Below are positions 22,154 through 23,653 of a stretch of DNA of 23,653 bases, piece after piece. The notes beneath the pieces are model-generated. The model did no database searches, was not told the origin of the DNA, and saw only the letters and a list, made by a program, of their open reading frames with translations. Origin of the DNA: Akkermansiaceae bacterium (lineage in GTDB: Bacteria > Verrucomicrobiota > Verrucomicrobiia > Verrucomicrobiales > Akkermansiaceae); the NCBI GenBank assembly GCA_029287105.1, contig JARFRT010000491.1:1-23653 (forward strand). The letters run 5' to 3'. A program made the translations under genes and the position numbers. Numbering within the stretch: position 1 is the first letter of the stretch; the number at the start of each line of letters is the position of its first letter.

Positions 22154-23634
22154 TTACTCCTCCAGCTGGATCCGTGGGAACACGGGTTTCGGCTTGGCCA
22201 CTTCCTGGCCGATGGGGAGTATGCCCCACTTGAGGTCGTCCAGCAAAATGTCTCCGAGGTGCTCGGCATTGAGTTGTGTCTGGATACGCTTGCAAGCGGA
22301 TGGGATGACCGGCTTGAGTAGCACACTGGCAAGGGCGACCGCCTCCACCATGTGGTTGAGGACGGTGTTCAACTCCTCGGTTTTCGTTTCATCCTTGGCA
22401 ATTTCCCACGGCTTGTGCTGTTCGGCGTAGACGTTGGTGCCTGAGATAAACTCGATCACGGCCTCAAGGGCGAAGGAGATTTCATACTTGTCCATGTGGC
22501 GGCGGTATTTCTCCACGACGGTGGCGAGAGAGGCACGCAACTGCTGGCTCGTCTCATCATCGTAATCGGACGCCACGGTAATGCCGCCGCTGTAGCGCTT
22601 GGTCATATTCAGCGCGCGGTTGCAGAGGTTGCCGAGGTTGTTCGCCAACTCGCTATTAAAGAGGATGACGAGGCGATCCATGTCATAGTCGGAATCGCGT
22701 CCGGTATGAATGTCGCGCACCAGGTAATAGCGCACGGCATCTTGGCCGAATGTATCGACGAGAGCCACGGGATCGACGACGTTGCCGAGGGACTTGGACA
22801 TTTTTTCCGAACCTGCCACCTCTGCACCGTCGTCGGCCTTCTTTTTGATGTTCCACCAGCCATGGACTAACAGGGATGGGATTTGATCATCCGAAAAGCC
22901 GATGGCGTGGAGCATGCATGTCCAGTAGATGGAGTGGGACGGGACGAGGATGTCCTTCCCGATGATATGGATCTGTGCCGGCCAGAGTTGGTCGAAATCA
23001 GGCAGGTCGCTGCCTTCGGCTTTATTGTACCCGGCAAAGGAGATGTAGTTGATCAGGGCGTCAAACCAGACAAAGGTGACAAAGTCGGTATCGAAGGGGA
23101 GCTCAATACCCCAGCGGAGTCGTTCCTTGGGACGGGAAATACAGAGGTCGGTGCCTTCGGCCCGCTCGATGGCATTCAACACGTCCGCTTTGCGGAATGA
23201 GGGGATTACGAAATCCTCGTGTGATTCCACATACTGCTTCAGCCATCCGATGTGATCGCTGAGTTTGAAGTAATAGTTTTCCTCGTCGCGCTCCTCGACT
23301 TCGCCCCACTCTTCAGCGAAGGTCCCGTCCTCGTTGCGTTCCTTGTCGGTGAGGAATTGCTCCTGGCGGATTGAGTAAAAGCCGGTGTAGCGCTGCTTGT
23401 AAATCTGGCCCTCGTCAAAAAGGCGCTGCAGGATCCCCTGGACGCATTGTTTGTGCAGGGGGTTGGTGGTTTCCGCCCAACCATCGTAGTCGAGACCGAG
23501 CTTTTCCCAGGCATGGGTAAAGCCCTTGGTGACACGCTTGACGTAGGTGGCGGGATTGACGCCATCCTTTTCCGCCGTCTGCTGGACTTTCTGCCCGTGC
23601 TGATCGACTCCTGTCAGGTAGTAAACGTCATCCC
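22154..23634 (-). CDS. metG: Methionyl-tRNA synthetase, N-terminus cut by contig end
   Basis: Class I aminoacyl-tRNA synthetase charging tRNA-Met. 492 residues are visible; roughly 35-40 N-terminal residues with the HIGH motif are missing because the sequence runs into adapter at 23635. The first visible residues are DDVYYLTGVDQHGQK, which directly follow the HIGH region in this family. KMSKS is at 22790-22804 on the minus strand. The place of the zinc knuckle reads YSIRQEQFLTDKER without cysteines, so this is a zinc-less subtype. The anticodon-binding helical domain is complete, with family motif NLGNLCNRALN, and the protein ends at FPRIQLEE without the C-terminal EMAP/Trbp111 tRNA-binding domain of the long form. 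Confidence 0.96.
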
Positions 23635-23653
23635 CTGTCTCTTATACACATCT
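23635..23653. other. Tn5/Nextera mosaic-end adapter sequence (artefact)
   Basis: The final 19 bases, CTGTCTCTTATACACATCT, are exactly the Tn5 mosaic end used in Nextera-type library preparation, in the orientation expected after read-through at a fragment's 3' end. It interrupts the metG frame, which is normal up to 23634. This is residual adapter, not genomic DNA. Confidence 0.97.

Noticed and set aside
23635..23653. A Tn5-family transposon insertion in metG
   Set aside because: Only the synthetic 19-bp mosaic end is present at the very end of the sequence, as expected for adapter read-through.

Overview
The window reads as a piece of a Verrucomicrobiota genome, most likely Verrucomicrobiales (Akkermansiaceae or Rubritaleaceae type). 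This rests on recalled protein resemblance: a fused CcoN-CcoO oxidase, a long cyanobacterium/plant-like IspH, two DEG2/DEG9-like Deg proteins in tandem and a zinc-less short MetRS. It also rests on an almost complete lack of Shine-Dalgarno sequences. It was not tested by a search. Coding density is very high; the longest gap between genes is 236 bp. I saw no tRNA, rRNA, CRISPR array, insertion sequence or phage gene. The left end breaks inside ccoI. The last 19 bases are a Tn5/Nextera mosaic end, so genomic sequence stops at about 23634.

Region 1 (1-8651, all minus strand) is a cbb3-type cytochrome c oxidase locus. In transcription order: a CcoS-like small protein, the fused ccoNO, ccoQ, a one-heme ccoP, ccoG (Fe-S/copper maturation), a 65-aa single-TM protein in the place of ccoH, a SafE/DsbD-like membrane protein, an outer-membrane beta-barrel protein, a strong intrinsic terminator, and ccoI (copper P-type ATPase, truncated). 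Together these encode a microaerobic terminal oxidase plus its copper supply and assembly factors. The outer-membrane protein is the unexpected member. A G-quadruplex motif and a hairpin sit between ccoP and ccoG, which are the boundary between structural and assembly genes.

Region 2 (8739-14649) is mostly housekeeping. It holds a CvpA-family membrane protein and aroC (chorismate synthase) as a pair, a divergent secreted TPR protein, and ispH preceded by a YwaF/TIGR02206 membrane protein.

Region 3 (14678-20973) holds a plus-strand AddA/RecB-like helicase-nuclease without a visible AddB. Convergent to it is a tandem pair of Deg/HtrA-type secreted proteins. The upstream one has an intact catalytic triad. 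The downstream one is a lipoprotein with all three catalytic residues replaced, so it is a pseudoprotease. A purine-rich octamer repeat fills the 72 bp between them.

Region 4 (21082-23634) has a family 9 (heptosyltransferase-like) glycosyltransferase on plus and metG on minus, the latter truncated at its N-terminus by the end of the contig.
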